DNA of 64,000 nucleotides from Zea mays (Eukaryota > Streptophyta > Magnoliopsida > Poales > Poaceae), in the NCBI RefSeq assembly GCF_902167145.1, contig NC_050097.1, positions 140,083,982 to 140,147,981 on the forward strand, read 5' to 3'. The notes under the pieces were generated by a model. It saw only the letters and a program-made list of their open reading frames with translations, was not told where the DNA came from and ran no database searches. Below, piece by piece: positions 48,201 to 58,085 of this stretch. The number at the start of each line of letters is the position of its first letter. Within the stretch, counting starts at the first letter, position 1. The translations under genes and the position numbers were made by a program.

Positions 48201-51038
48201 ATAAACTATCATTTTAGTTTATAAAAGTAATGACCCTTGTTATCTTTTAATTCAAAAATTGTAAATAATCTATTAATTGGACATATGTTTATTTTCTATT
48301 TTTATTAAGAAACATATGTCTACATATTCTTTTAAGTTTCTATTTAATACAGCTATTCTTAAATATCTATAACGAACCTTGTTAAATATGATATCTATTA
48401 AAAAGTTCAATTTTTAAATTAGAAACAAATTATCTATCTTATTAGTAAGAAACCTATGTTTAACAACATAACTATCAATTTCTTTATTAGAAAAGTATAA
48501 GCGCCGAGTTAAGTCATTATTATAAATTCTACTCTTTTGATATCTCCTTTCTTTTCTAAACAGAATTTATACGTATAACTAAAAATTGTTTATAATTCTT
48601 CTAACAATAATATTCTAAGAACTAATTGTAAATTAATAAATGGACTTTTAATAGCATAATCATGGTTATTATGACATAGATAATTATCTTACTAATTCTA
48701 AGTAATTAAGTGCCATACTTATGAATACATTTATTATGAATAGTAAAATATATATTTTCATCTGACCGAAAATACGTGGCTTAGGATTTCTTCTAATTAT
48801 TCATGCAAATAATTTTATACTTAAAATACTACTAACAATTATTGTTTCACACACAAAATCGAAATCAAATCTATAAACGTTTTCTAGTATGAAAATCACG
48901 GCGGTAGTGAGTAATGACCGTGCTCATTTTTAGAATTATAAAATCATACGCATATTTAAAATATTATCGTGGGGTTCAATTTTGGCTACACGTATACATC
49001 GAATCTCTAAAATCATACACGTGAATCGCCAAATCGCATCAATATTACAACGATAAATCGCAAGATTCAAAACATGATTTAGAAAATAAATCAGTGGGTT
49101 GTCTTCAACCTTGGGTTCGATCATGCGCAGGGATGGACGTCGATGAGGGGGTGTTCGACGGTCAAGGGAACGAGTGTGGTCGTCGTGCTGCGCGGTCGCG
49201 TCGACGACGGACGGCGTAACACCGGCGATGCGATTGGACAGCGGTACGTGAACTCCGGCGAGGCTCCACGGATGGCGAACGGCGTACGACACGCAAGCAC
49301 GGGCTCGACAGCGGGTGTGCGTGAGCAGAGCGGCGGTGTGGGCGTGGTCCACGGGGTGCTGCGCGGGCGAGCTCCAGCGCGGTGGCGTCGACACCGGCGA
49401 GGGAGAGAGAACCGAGAGGAGGGAGCGAGCTTGGGGTAGGAAGATAGAAGAGCTCGGCTGGGGTTTTATAGAGAGAGGGAGGGGAGAGTAAGAGATGCTC
49501 AGGGAGGTGGAGAAACAGCCATGGCTTCAAGACGCCATCAATGGTGTTTATTGAGGAGAGGGAGTAATGAGGGAGGGAGAGGAACGGACACATTGAAGCT
49601 TCAATAACGCAGAGAAGAACGGTCTGCACGGGGCGCGGTCGGGCTTCGGCAGTCGGCGCTGCTCGGGGACCTCGCGCTGGTCGCGTTGGGCGCGGGGCCA
49701 GGGTCGGGTGGCTGCGGGCGCGAGCGGCTGCGGTGTCGCGGGTCGGGGCGCGCCTAGGCGCGGGCGCTAGGCTCCGTGGGCGCGGGGAGAGAGAAGCAAG
49801 GAAGGAGAGAGAATGGGAGGAGGGTGGCCGGGTGGGAGAGAGGCCGGGTGGGTGGCGGCGGCTGCAGGGGGAGAAGGCCAGGGGGCGGCCGGCTAGGGTT
49901 AGGGGCGGTCGGTTCCTGATGGGCCTAATGGGCCAAGGGGTTAGTTAGGTTAGGTTTTAGTTTTTTTTTCTTTTTTCTATTTCCTTTTGTAAATTCGAAT
50001 TATATTTTTAAATAATCCTAAATTCATAATGATCACAACAAAACTATTTATAAATAAAATATTTATTTTTGGACCAATAGTTATTATATTATTTATTTAG
50101 TTTTTCATTTAAGAAGAAATGATATTCAATATTCAAAGTCGATTATGAGTAATCAAAAATCATTTCAAATGCAAATAAATAACAAACACTAAAAAAATAT
50201 TATTACCACAAATACCATTAATAACTAAATGTATTATTTTTATTTAATGATTTTTATGGTGTCACACAGTGCCCAATGAAATTTTCATTGAGGCCATGAT
50301 CAAGGGCTTTGGCTAGGACCTACAGCTCAATATTTTACCAGGAAGCCTCTATAAACTCTGGAGAAGCTTCTTCAGAAAATGGATGAGTACATCCGGGCTG
50401 ACAATGATTTTCGCCAAAGAAGGGAGGAGGCCTACAGGTTTTCTAACATGACCAGGGGCTTCAGAGGAAGACTTCACCCCAGGCATGTCCGTTCAATTCA
50501 TAACTCTAATACCAACGACGAAAGGGCCAGCAATGCTTAGCATAGCCATCATAGTTCTCAGTCTTCGAGCATGCAACAGACTTCTTTCATACCACTAGCT
50601 CCGAGAGGTAGAGGAGGAAGAAGTTTTAGTGGAGGAAGGTTTGGCAATCAACCCAAAAAGTTGTACTTCCTTTTTTGTGGCGAGGACAAGGTCCACATAA
50701 CAAGGACATGCCAGGTTACAATTCAGAAGCAGAAGGAAATTGTTGAAGCTGAAGCGCGGCAGAGTCAGCCGAAGCAGGTCCTCCACACTGCTTCGTGCTA
50801 CTCTCCTTATGTCCCGGAGTATGTAGGCAATCAACAGCCTACGACCTTTGTTGTTTCGGCAAGCCATTCTCAAGCTTCCTGGGCCCAGTTGCCACCACCA
50901 CCACCGCTAGCACCTGTCTTGGTTCACAGTCAGCAGCCAGAAGGGCACCGTCATGCTCAGCAACAACACGACCTTCGGGAGGAGTCCGAAGCTCGCACAG
51001 TCAACAACACTGTGCCTGAATCAAAGCACATTTACTAA
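45233..51038 (+). pseudogene. Gypsy gag, split by a solo LTR
   Basis: The frame from MPPKKTTALGAALQPL carries the retrotransposon gag core (AVRNVAQTWYSSLRPG, then YLQAYVRRFLHLRAQAPI). It has in-frame stops at 45464-45466 and 45629-45631. It is cut at 45979. After the insert it resumes at about 50268 with VPNEIFIEAMIKG, shifts frame near 50310, reads KMDEYIRADNDFRQRREEA, meets a further stop (50539-50541), and ends in a Gln-rich tail (KHIY and TAA). The zinc knuckle is damaged: LFCGEDKVHITRTC lacks the first Cys (Phe or Leu in its place). Clearly inactive. Confidence 0.8.
45980..50266 (-). mobile_element. Tekay/Del-like solo LTR, 4.3 kb
   Basis: On the plus strand it runs from TGTCACACCCGG to ATGGTGTCACA. 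On the minus strand this is TGTGACACC ... GGGTGTGACA, the end pattern of very long Tekay/Del-clade LTRs. It has no internal domain, splits the gag frame, and shares diagnostic phrases with the LTR remnant at 35100-36442 in the opposite orientation. A GC-rich, G-run-bearing section (49100-49930) probably contains its promoter. The flanks read CATAGTT and CAGTGCC, so the target duplication is imperfect (AGT shared). Confidence 0.75.
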
Positions 51039-51190
51039 AGAGGCTACAGTGGTTCGATTAAAGAATATCCTGATCTGATGTATCTTAATTTTTTCTGTCT
51101 TTATATTTTCTTGCAAGAAAGACAATTCAGGAGAAATTAATATCCAATTTGATGTAATAATAATACTTTGGTTACATCAGCGATTGCGGA

Positions 51191-51513
51191 AGTTGTTCCC
51201 AAGGGAGCACAGGGTAAGCTACAAAGTCGTTCCTAAGGGAGCGCAGAGTAAGTTCTGAAGCTCCAAAATCATTCCTAAGGGAATGCAGAGCTAAGATACA
51301 ACCTAAATAAAAGGTGAAGAAGCTCCAAAGTCATTCTTAAGGGGATGCAGAGCTTAAATACCACCTAAATCAGAGGTGAAGAAGCTCCAAAGTCGTTCCT
51401 AAGGGGATACAGAGCTTAGCTCCAAAGTCGTTCCTAAGGGGATGCAGAGCTGAAACACCACCTAAGTAAAGGGTGAAGAGACTCCAAAGTCGTTCCTAAG
51501 GGAATGTAGAGTC
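51191..51513. repeat. imperfect tandem array, core CCAAAGTCGTTCCTAAGGGG
   Basis: About seven copies of a core of roughly 30 bases (CTCCAAAGTCGTTCC, TAAGGGGATGCAGAGCT), several separated by a second unit ending ACCTAAATAAAAGGTGAAGA. It lies between gag and the antisense gene. Tandem arrays in this position are a feature of some large maize Gypsy elements. Confidence 0.8.
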
Positions 51514-52172
51514 TGGGTGTGTTCTTCTGTGGGTGTGTGTGTTGTCGGCATAAACATCATGCTGCATAATACCATAACATTATTTCGCATAGCATTACAT
51601 CATACATCATATTGCATCATCAAGAAAATTGTGGAAAGGAAATGATCCTACGAAGATATGTGGATTACGAAACAGTGCGTTGAAACACGAAGTATACCTT
51701 CGGCAGACGTAAATTTACACAACAGTTACACACCAAAGAAATCTTCATCAACAGCAATATTGAACAACAGTTGTGGCATAGAAGGTTTTAATTCTTTGCG
51801 AAGAATGAAAAGAAGGGAAGGTGTTTTTTCGTCGAAGGCTCAAAAATGGTATGTACACAAATTTCATACATCACAAAGAAACTCAATACATTCATATATA
51901 TATAAATATCTGATGTTTGACCCATACATAAATATTACATTTCCTAGTTAACAAGAATCTAGTCTTCTTTTAGTACTCTTTCGGCAGCTTCATTCAGTAG
52001 ACTGTCAACAACTTCGTCAACGATTATATTGGCGACCTTCATGTAACACCTCGTCCAATCCCTGGATCGGCGGTACTTACTCCTGGCAGCTCTCTAGGAT
52101 CATATATTATCCCCACAAACCAACATAGGTCTTTTGTGCACACTTTGTCCTCACTCATGCGCACCCGAGAAA

Positions 52173-52226
52173 ACTTCCCGATCGGTCACCCATCCTAAAT
52201 CGCTCCAAGCCAAGCACGCTTAACTT
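52173..52226 (-). promoter_or_regulatory. 5S-rRNA-like Pol III promoter segment, first LTR copy
   Basis: On the minus strand AAGTTAAGCGTGCTTGG (52210-52226) matches the plant 5S rRNA A-box region base for base as I recall it. AGGATGGGTGACC (52184-52196) and GGGAAGT (52173-52179) follow in 5S order, with different spacer bases. This is the internal promoter region that gives Cassandra LTRs Pol III potential. Confidence 0.8.
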
Positions 52227-52678
52227 AGAGGTTCTTTCAAGAAAGGCTTCCGAAAAAGAAGATGCACCTTGTTGGTATGGATACTCTATTAATTCTATTA
52301 AGCCTTGGGCCAGGACATCACCATCCTAGGGGCCACGATATCACAATCCACCCCCCTTAGAAGACCGACGTCCTCATCGGTCAACCCTAATCCAGGAACC
52401 TCCCCTCTTAGCCACGTCTGTGTGTCTAGTGTCATCATATGCCATGCCATGTGACCACTCTGGGCCCACATGCGCCATGCGCCATATACTCGAACCCCCT
52501 AGCCCACACACTCCCGTGAAACCTCGAGGGTCGGCTCTGATACCACCTGTAACACCTCGTCCAATCCCTGGACCGGCGCTACTTACTCCTGGAAGCTCTC
52601 TAGGATCATATATTGTCCCCACAAACCAACACGGGTCTTTTGTGCACACTTTGTCCTCACTCATGTGCACCCAAGAAA

Positions 52679-52732
52679 ACTTCTCGGTCGGTCACCCATC
52701 CCAAATCGCTCCAAGTCAAGCACACTTAACTT
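52679..52732 (-). promoter_or_regulatory. 5S-rRNA-like segment, second LTR copy, decayed
   Basis: The corresponding minus-strand sequence reads AAGTTAAGTGTGCTTGA and GGGATGGGTGACC. It has C-to-T and G-to-A changes relative to the first copy. Confidence 0.75.
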
Positions 52733-54775
52733 AGAGGTTCTTTAAAAAAAGGCTTCCAAAAAAGAAGATGCACCTTGTTGGTATGGATACTCTATTAATT
52801 CTATTAAGCCTTGGGCCAGGACATCACCATCCTAGGGGCCAGGATATCACACTTCATCACATCCAAAGCTTCTTTCATGACGGGGTCAACCTCGGATTGA
52901 ATGGCTCCGGTGGTGGCGAAAGGTCGACTACAGCAAAGTATATGATAATAAGGCTTCGAAGCTAGAAATGAATAATAAAGCAAAAGGGCATTAAATAGAG
53001 GTACCTATAATCAAAGCACGTTCAGCAGCTTCTTCAGATTCCTTTGCCTCTACTCGGGCATCATGGGATTCCTTTTCACTCTTCTTTATTGCTTCGTCGG
53101 CTATCTCGCGGCTGCCCTTCGTCCTAACATCGGAATAGAATTTCCTGCCCATCAGAGTAGCTTCGGCTGAAGGTTCCTTCATATCGTCTATGGAGAAGAT
53201 GACATCTGCTTGGGCTGCAGCTTTAACATGTTCACAACCAATTTTCTCCAAAACTGCTGCAACCCCTCGGGCACCGGCGAAGGCACAAAAATCCCTACGG
53301 TCGCTAAGTATTTCTTCAAAATCTTCAACCTCTTCGCCAATCCATTGAATGACTCCTTCGGGATCGCCTTGAATAAATTTTTGCTCCAATGAGTATGCAC
53401 CCACCTTTGCAAAATTGTCTTTCAGTTTCTTTGTGCAATGCAAGGATTTTTCATAGCATCTCTCCTTGGATTCACGAAGGTCCTCCACATTCTTTTGCAA
53501 CCTTGAACTTGTCCATTCACTTATTTCTTGCTTCACCTTTGCAACTTCAAAATCTTCATTCATTTTGGCAAGCTTTTTCTTTAGGTCTTCGACTTCGGCT
53601 TTGTGAGCTTCGGATTGTGCATTAAGTTTCGCTTCGTTGCTCTTCAGCCTATCCACTAAGGAAAGCAGTATTCTATCTTTTTCAAGGACTTCATTCCTTA
53701 GCGTAATAACTTCTGACCAAAGGTTCCCAAGGGCTATTTGGCAGCTTTCATCTTCTGTGTTCTTTTGTGCCCTTAAAGCCTTACTTAGGATTGAGCCCTA
53801 CAAAAAAATGAAGGATCAGCACACAATAATAAGAAAAGATACAAAAAATAATCTGTTTATAAGCTAAAACATTCTCACCTTCAGACTATTATAGGCAAGG
53901 TTGTCTGCAAGTTGATCCTTCGACATTACAGACAGGCCGAGCTCAAGCTTCGGATATCCTATACTATTTGTCATCTCCTGGCAGACAAATATCTCCTTAT
54001 TGTCTGGAAGGCAACATAAAAAGTCATCTTCATCAGTGCCATTGTATACCAAGGATATCTCTGGGTACTTTAGATCCCTGGTGTATTGTTTAGCTTCGGC
54101 AATCTGCTCTTTCGACAGCTACTTCCTCGAAGCATGTCGCACGATAAATTCCAGCTCTTTAGCAGGCACTTCAGGAGCAGAAGACTTAACTTTTTTGGGC
54201 GCACTTTCTTTTTCCAAGGTCAGAGGAATAGCTCCTGAAGCATATGCCTCAATAGGAGCTGATGGATCAGCTTTGACCGTATCTAGTGTTATGCCAGCTT
54301 CACTAGATTTCTGTGTTATGCCAGCTTCACTAGATTTCTTTGGGATTTCACCCTTGCTATCAGGCGCTGAAGCAGGGGTTTGTACTTTTGAAGATTCCAT
54401 AATAGCGTCTAGTACGCTGGCCATTCTCCTCCCTTTTGGAGTTATTGCAGTAATTTTTCACACCTTCGGCAGCTCTGACTCCTACGACGGGCTCAGAGTT
54501 TTTGGTCGCTCTGCCGATTTCCCTAATTCTGGTTCTTCGACCATTTTTCCCCTAGCTTCGGCAGGACGCTTCGGCACTTCGGCCATCTCGGTTTTCTGCT
54601 GCTCCGTTGTTACCTTCGATTTCGGCACTTTAGCCGACTCTCCCTTGGCTTCAGCAGGAGCGGGGTAGTCTGACCTAGGAGCTGATGAAGGTCATTCAGT
54701 AAGCTTCGGCACTATGGCTGTTTCAATGTGTCTAGGCCGTTTTGTCAAAACTTTAACCTTTTTAACCTTCGACGT

Positions 54776-55922
54776 TGTCGGTACCCTGGAACAGGGGTAC
54801 CCCTTACTACAGTGTGACGGCACGGTGCCCACGCAGCTATCTTTAGTCGTGCGGCAAACAGCGCCCAAACCCACCACGTGGGCGGCTCCGGGGCTGCCAC
54901 ATGGCCAGAGGATACGATACACTCCAAGGTGGCAACAGTGGGTCCGGACACCCACGGGAAAGTGTCGGACCCCTGGATGCACAGCCTGGGCCTCCGGGCG
55001 AGGTTCAAGACCTCCACAGGTACAAACCAGATCTCTGGGACGGGTCCCGGACCCCTCAGGAGGGGTCCGGGCTACTCATAGTGGAGTCCCAGAATTCCAA
55101 GGCAAAGAATACCCAGGCCTTAATCAAGGCCAGGCGGGGGTCCGATGCTGACACGTGTCCAGGCTTTATCCTGTGCGCTTCCGCTCCCCGCTCAGGCAGA
55201 GGCCCGTTGCTGCCACGTGGCCTAGCTTTCGTGACGTAAGCCAGTGGGTGGAGCCTGACGTAAGGCCTCTGGGTTGCGCTGTCTCTACATTTATTGCGGA
55301 GAAGACGCGCCGCCTGTCTACCCCGCTGGCAGGCGATGTGCCCCTTCAGCATTTAATGTGCCCTGTCCACTCCACTAGCAGGCAGTGACCAGGCCATCTC
55401 GCAGGCGGCGTGCCTGTCCATTCCACTGGCAGGCAGTGCGCCCATGCTGCGGCACGCACTGTGCTCATCATCACTCATACGTGGCCAGGGAAGCTTCCCC
55501 TGCACGCCAATACTATGCGCGTTGCGGATATCAGGGCGCAAGGAGATTGCACTGGCGACTAGCATTAGTTGCTCCAAGCATTACATCCGTTATGTCCCTA
55601 GGCCCGCATGTCGGGGCTCAGCACCCTTGTACGTGTCCCCCTTCAGCTATAAAAGGGGAGGCACGCAACGTTACAGACTCAGGCTCACTCAGACACACTT
55701 AGACCTAGCTCAGGCTCACAAGTTCATACAAGCTCTCAAGCTCAATACATCACACAGTGGAGTAGGGTATTACGCTCCGGCGGTCCGAACCACTCTATAC
55801 TCTTGTGTGTTCTTGTGTTTGTTTATCGCTTAGCAGACAGGCAAAACGCTTAGGCCCCTCCTCATCTTAGGATTTAGGGCGGGTGCATTCCGCCACCCGG
55901 CCGGAGAATTTCCTCTCCGACA
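54776..55922 (+). repeat. 5' LTR of the second Gypsy element
   Basis: Runs from TGTCGGTACCCTGG to CCTCTCCGACA. TATA box CTATAAAAG at 55647-55655. GC-rich with repeated GCAGGCGG/CTGGCAGGC phrases at 55310-55450. Confidence 0.82.
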
Positions 55923-55924
55923 TT

Positions 55925-55940
55925 TGGCGCGCCAGGTAGG
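55925..55940 (+). promoter_or_regulatory. primer-binding site of the second Gypsy element
   Basis: TGGCGCGCCAGGTAGG follows the LTR by two bases. Confidence 0.8.
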
Positions 55941-55982
55941 GGACTAGGCTTTAAGTTTTTGCTCGTTTTCCGGCTCAGCATG

Positions 55983-57528
55983 ATGGTGCAAATCATTGAG
56001 CACCGCGCTGAGACTTCGGTGGATTTCCTGGTGGAGGAAGAAGCTGCTTCTTCCATGCCACAGGTTCCCAACCGCCCAGTGCCGGGCACTGCAGCTGTGC
56101 ACGCTGCGCAGCAACATACGGCTGCACAGACTTCCCGGACTCCGTCAAGGGCAGCTCCAGGGGCGTTGTCTGCAGCCAGGGAGTTGCTGCCCCACCCTCC
56201 AAGCTCCATGGCCTCACCAGGGGCCATGAAGCAGTGGCGTGACGACGTCGACCGACTGCTCGGCATGGCGCACTCTGGCTCGACCAGGTCGAGGCCGCGG
56301 TCATCCCGGCGCCAACATGAGGCGACGGTGTCTGTGCGCTCACCCTCGGTGAGGGGTGCACTGACCGACGACCTCCAGGCAGAGCTCAACCGCAGGCGCG
56401 CGGGAGAGGATGCCCGGGTCTCCCTGGAGAGGGCGCGGGAGTGCCGGCGAAACATCGAGGGTCGCAACCTCGATCAAGATTTTGTTGCGGTAGCACCGCA
56501 GACCCCAGCGGGTGCCCAGATCCAGGCGGGTGTCCCGTTGGCCGACGTGGGCTGCGCCGCGCTCGTGGACCACCTCCGCGGCGACCTGGCCACCCAAGTT
56601 CCGGCCGCACCTGCCAGAGAAGTACGATGGTACGTCCAACCCGTCGAAATTCTTGTAGGTGTACGTCACCACCATTACGGCAGCAGGTGGAGACACCGCC
56701 GTAATGGCAACATATTTTCATGTTTCCTTGTCTAGGCCTGCCTGGACTTGGCTCATGAACCTTACCCCAGGATCAATCTACTCCTGGGAAGAGCTCTGCG
56801 CGCGGTTCGCAACGAACTTCGCCAGTGCTTATCAGCGGCATGGCATGGAGGCCCACCTCCATGCAGTGAGGCAGGAGCCCGGGGAGACTCTCCAGACGTT
56901 TATCTCCCGCTTCACTAAGGTGTGAGGTACTATACCTCGCATTTCTGATGCTTCCATCATCACGGCCTTCCGTCAGGGAGTATGTGATGAAAAAATGTTG
57001 GAGAAGTTGGCCACACATGACGTGGAGACTGTCACCACACTCTTCGCTCTGGCTGACAAGTGCACTAGAGCCGCCGAGGGCCAAGCATGGCACTCGGCAC
57101 CACAAACTGGAGTCACCCAGACAGGTGGCTCGGGTGCCGTCCCCGGGACGGTAAAAAGAAAAAGAAGAAGGGCTGCGGCCACGAGAGGCCGCAGTCTACC
57201 GCGCTGGTCGTCGCAGCTGCGACTGGGGGCCGGGGCGACCGCAACAAACACCCACGGCCGTAGAGGGGTAACAGCGACTCATGCCCTGTGCACCCCAACA
57301 GTCGCCACAGCGCCGCGGAGTGTCGCAAGATCATCGACCTCGCGAAACGCGTCAGCGAGCGATGCAAGCAGTCTTCCAAGGACGGCTCCCCACCTCGTCA
57401 CCGACCTAGCAAGGAAAGGGTCGACGACGGCGAGGTGGCCGCGGCTGAACGGGACCTCGGGTATCAGTCACCTGAGGGGGTCCTGAAGGATGTCATCACC
57501 GGAGACTCCTACTCTGGTGATGACAGCT
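55983..57528 (+). pseudogene. Gypsy gag with frameshifts
   Basis: The N-terminal part (MVQIIEHRAETSVDFLVEEE) includes a coiled region (LQAELNRRRAGEDARVSLER). A frameshift near 56610 and a stop (56654) precede the gag core (TWLMNLTPGSIYSWEELCA, then HAVRQEPGETLQTFISRFTK). TGA at 56923 replaces an Arg in the family motif KVRGTIP. It resumes with GVCDEKMLEKLATHDVETV, shifts again near 57150, and ends with a zinc-knuckle-like CPVHPNSRHSAAEC. Confidence 0.8.
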
Positions 57529-57960
57529 AGACAGGCCACCGGAGGGACCCCGTACTCCCCGGTCTACGGGGCCGAAGCATGTCTTCCCCCGGAAACCTTT
57601 ATGGGCTCCTCATGGGTCCAGTATTCTAACGAATCTGTGCAGGAGTGGCCACAGCGTAAGGATGTGGACTCTTTCCTTGCACGCAGGGGGCAAGCAGCGG
57701 CCTGAAATGCACATTGGAACCAGGTGGCCAGGCGCTACTCACGGTTCGTGCATAGTAGGGAACCCTGGGTCGGGACCTAGCCCTATGGCGAGTACTGAAC
57801 CAAGTAGGGTCCCGTAAACTCTCCCCCAGCTGGAAAGGGCCCTTCAAGGTGACGGAAATATGCCGACCTGGGGGTAACCACCTTGCTACAGCTGGAGTAC
57901 CTCTTCCTAACCCCTGGAGCATCTCTGTAAGTTCTATCCATAGGAGCAAGTCTGAAGGGT
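57529..57960 (+). pseudogene. Gypsy integrase C-terminal relic joined to gag
   Basis: Directly after gag the sequence reads TARQATGGTPYSPVYGAEAC and LPPETFMGSSWVQ, the region just after the integrase catalytic core, then GPFKVTEICRPG and PLPNPW with several stops. Protease, RT, RNase H and the integrase core are missing, so the element carries a large internal deletion with a breakpoint at about 57530. Confidence 0.75.
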
Positions 57961-58085
57961 TGAGTTTTTCTCCCTTTTGTAACTAGGTTGTGCATACATG
58001 TGCACCAGCCCGGTGAGGTCCGCCCTCATATACCCAGCCTGTTGGCCTGCACCCATGCATGTCGAGTTATAAAGAGAAGATTTAC

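Larger units (their letters stand above)
52042..52851 (-). mobile_element. Cassandra-type TRIM element
   Basis: Two 304-bp LTRs (52042-52345 and 52548-52851) flank a 202-bp interior, with a perfect target duplication CTTCA (52037-52041 and 52852-52856). On the minus strand the initiator-Met primer site TGGTATCAGAGC (52533-52545) follows the 5' LTR, and a polypurine tract AAGGGGGGTGGAT (52346-52358) precedes the 3' LTR. There is no coding capacity. Each LTR contains a 5S-rRNA-like segment on the minus strand, the defining feature of Cassandra. The LTRs differ at about 17 of 304 positions by eye. It interrupts the last exon of the Gypsy antisense gene. Confidence 0.9.
44461..54775 (+). mobile_element. 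Ty3/Gypsy element with gag and antisense gene, no pol
   Basis: A 5' LTR (44461-45172) and a PBS are followed by gag (45233-51038, split by a solo LTR), then a tandem-repeat block. A minus-strand spliced gene follows, cut at 54775 by the next element. No protease, RT or integrase sequence was found between gag and the antisense gene, so this looks like a non-autonomous or internally deleted element. Antisense accessory genes are known in maize Gypsy elements such as Grande. I do not assign this copy to a named family. Its 3' LTR is outside the window. Confidence 0.75.
51959..54775 (-). pseudogene. antisense spliced coiled-coil gene of the Gypsy element
   Basis: The minus-strand exon upstream of 53879 contains MASVLDAIMESSKV (ATG at 54424), and its frame stays readable back to 54775. 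It ends at AAG|GTGAGA. Exon 53798-53005 is a long coiled coil (EVEDLKKKLAKMNEDFEVAK) and then IQWIGEEVEDFEEILSD. The last exon, 52961-51959 after ttctag, carries EVDPVMKEALDVMK and NEAAERVLKED, then TAG. The three join in phase. In-frame stops at 54692, 54482, 54458 and 54119 and the Cassandra insertion in the last exon make it a pseudogene. Function unknown; it matches the accessory antisense genes of Gypsy elements. Confidence 0.75.
54776..58085 (+). mobile_element. Ty3/Gypsy element, pol deleted, left portion
   Basis: A 1147-bp LTR (54776-55922), PBS TGGCGCGCCAGGTAGG, gag, then an abrupt join to the integrase C-terminus. The 3' portion is hidden behind the Sirevirus inserted at 58086. Five bases before the LTR read GACGT, the expected left target copy. 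It is inserted in the antisense gene of the older Gypsy element. Confidence 0.8.

Noticed and set aside
49143..49948. Arg/Gly-rich frames in the solo LTR as host genes
   Set aside because: Low-complexity GC-rich promoter part of a Tekay/Del-like LTR; no conserved motif and no splice pattern.
52173..52226. A genuine 5S rRNA gene
   Set aside because: Only the internal-promoter half resembles 5S, it is duplicated exactly with the LTRs, and the rest of the 5S gene is missing.
54692..55352. Several open frames in the second Gypsy LTR
   Set aside because: They cross the LTR boundary, TATA box region or target site and show no protein similarity.
56441..56735. Overlapping GC-rich frames on both strands in the second Gypsy gag
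   Set aside because: Only the frame with the gag core motifs is supported; the others follow GC content.
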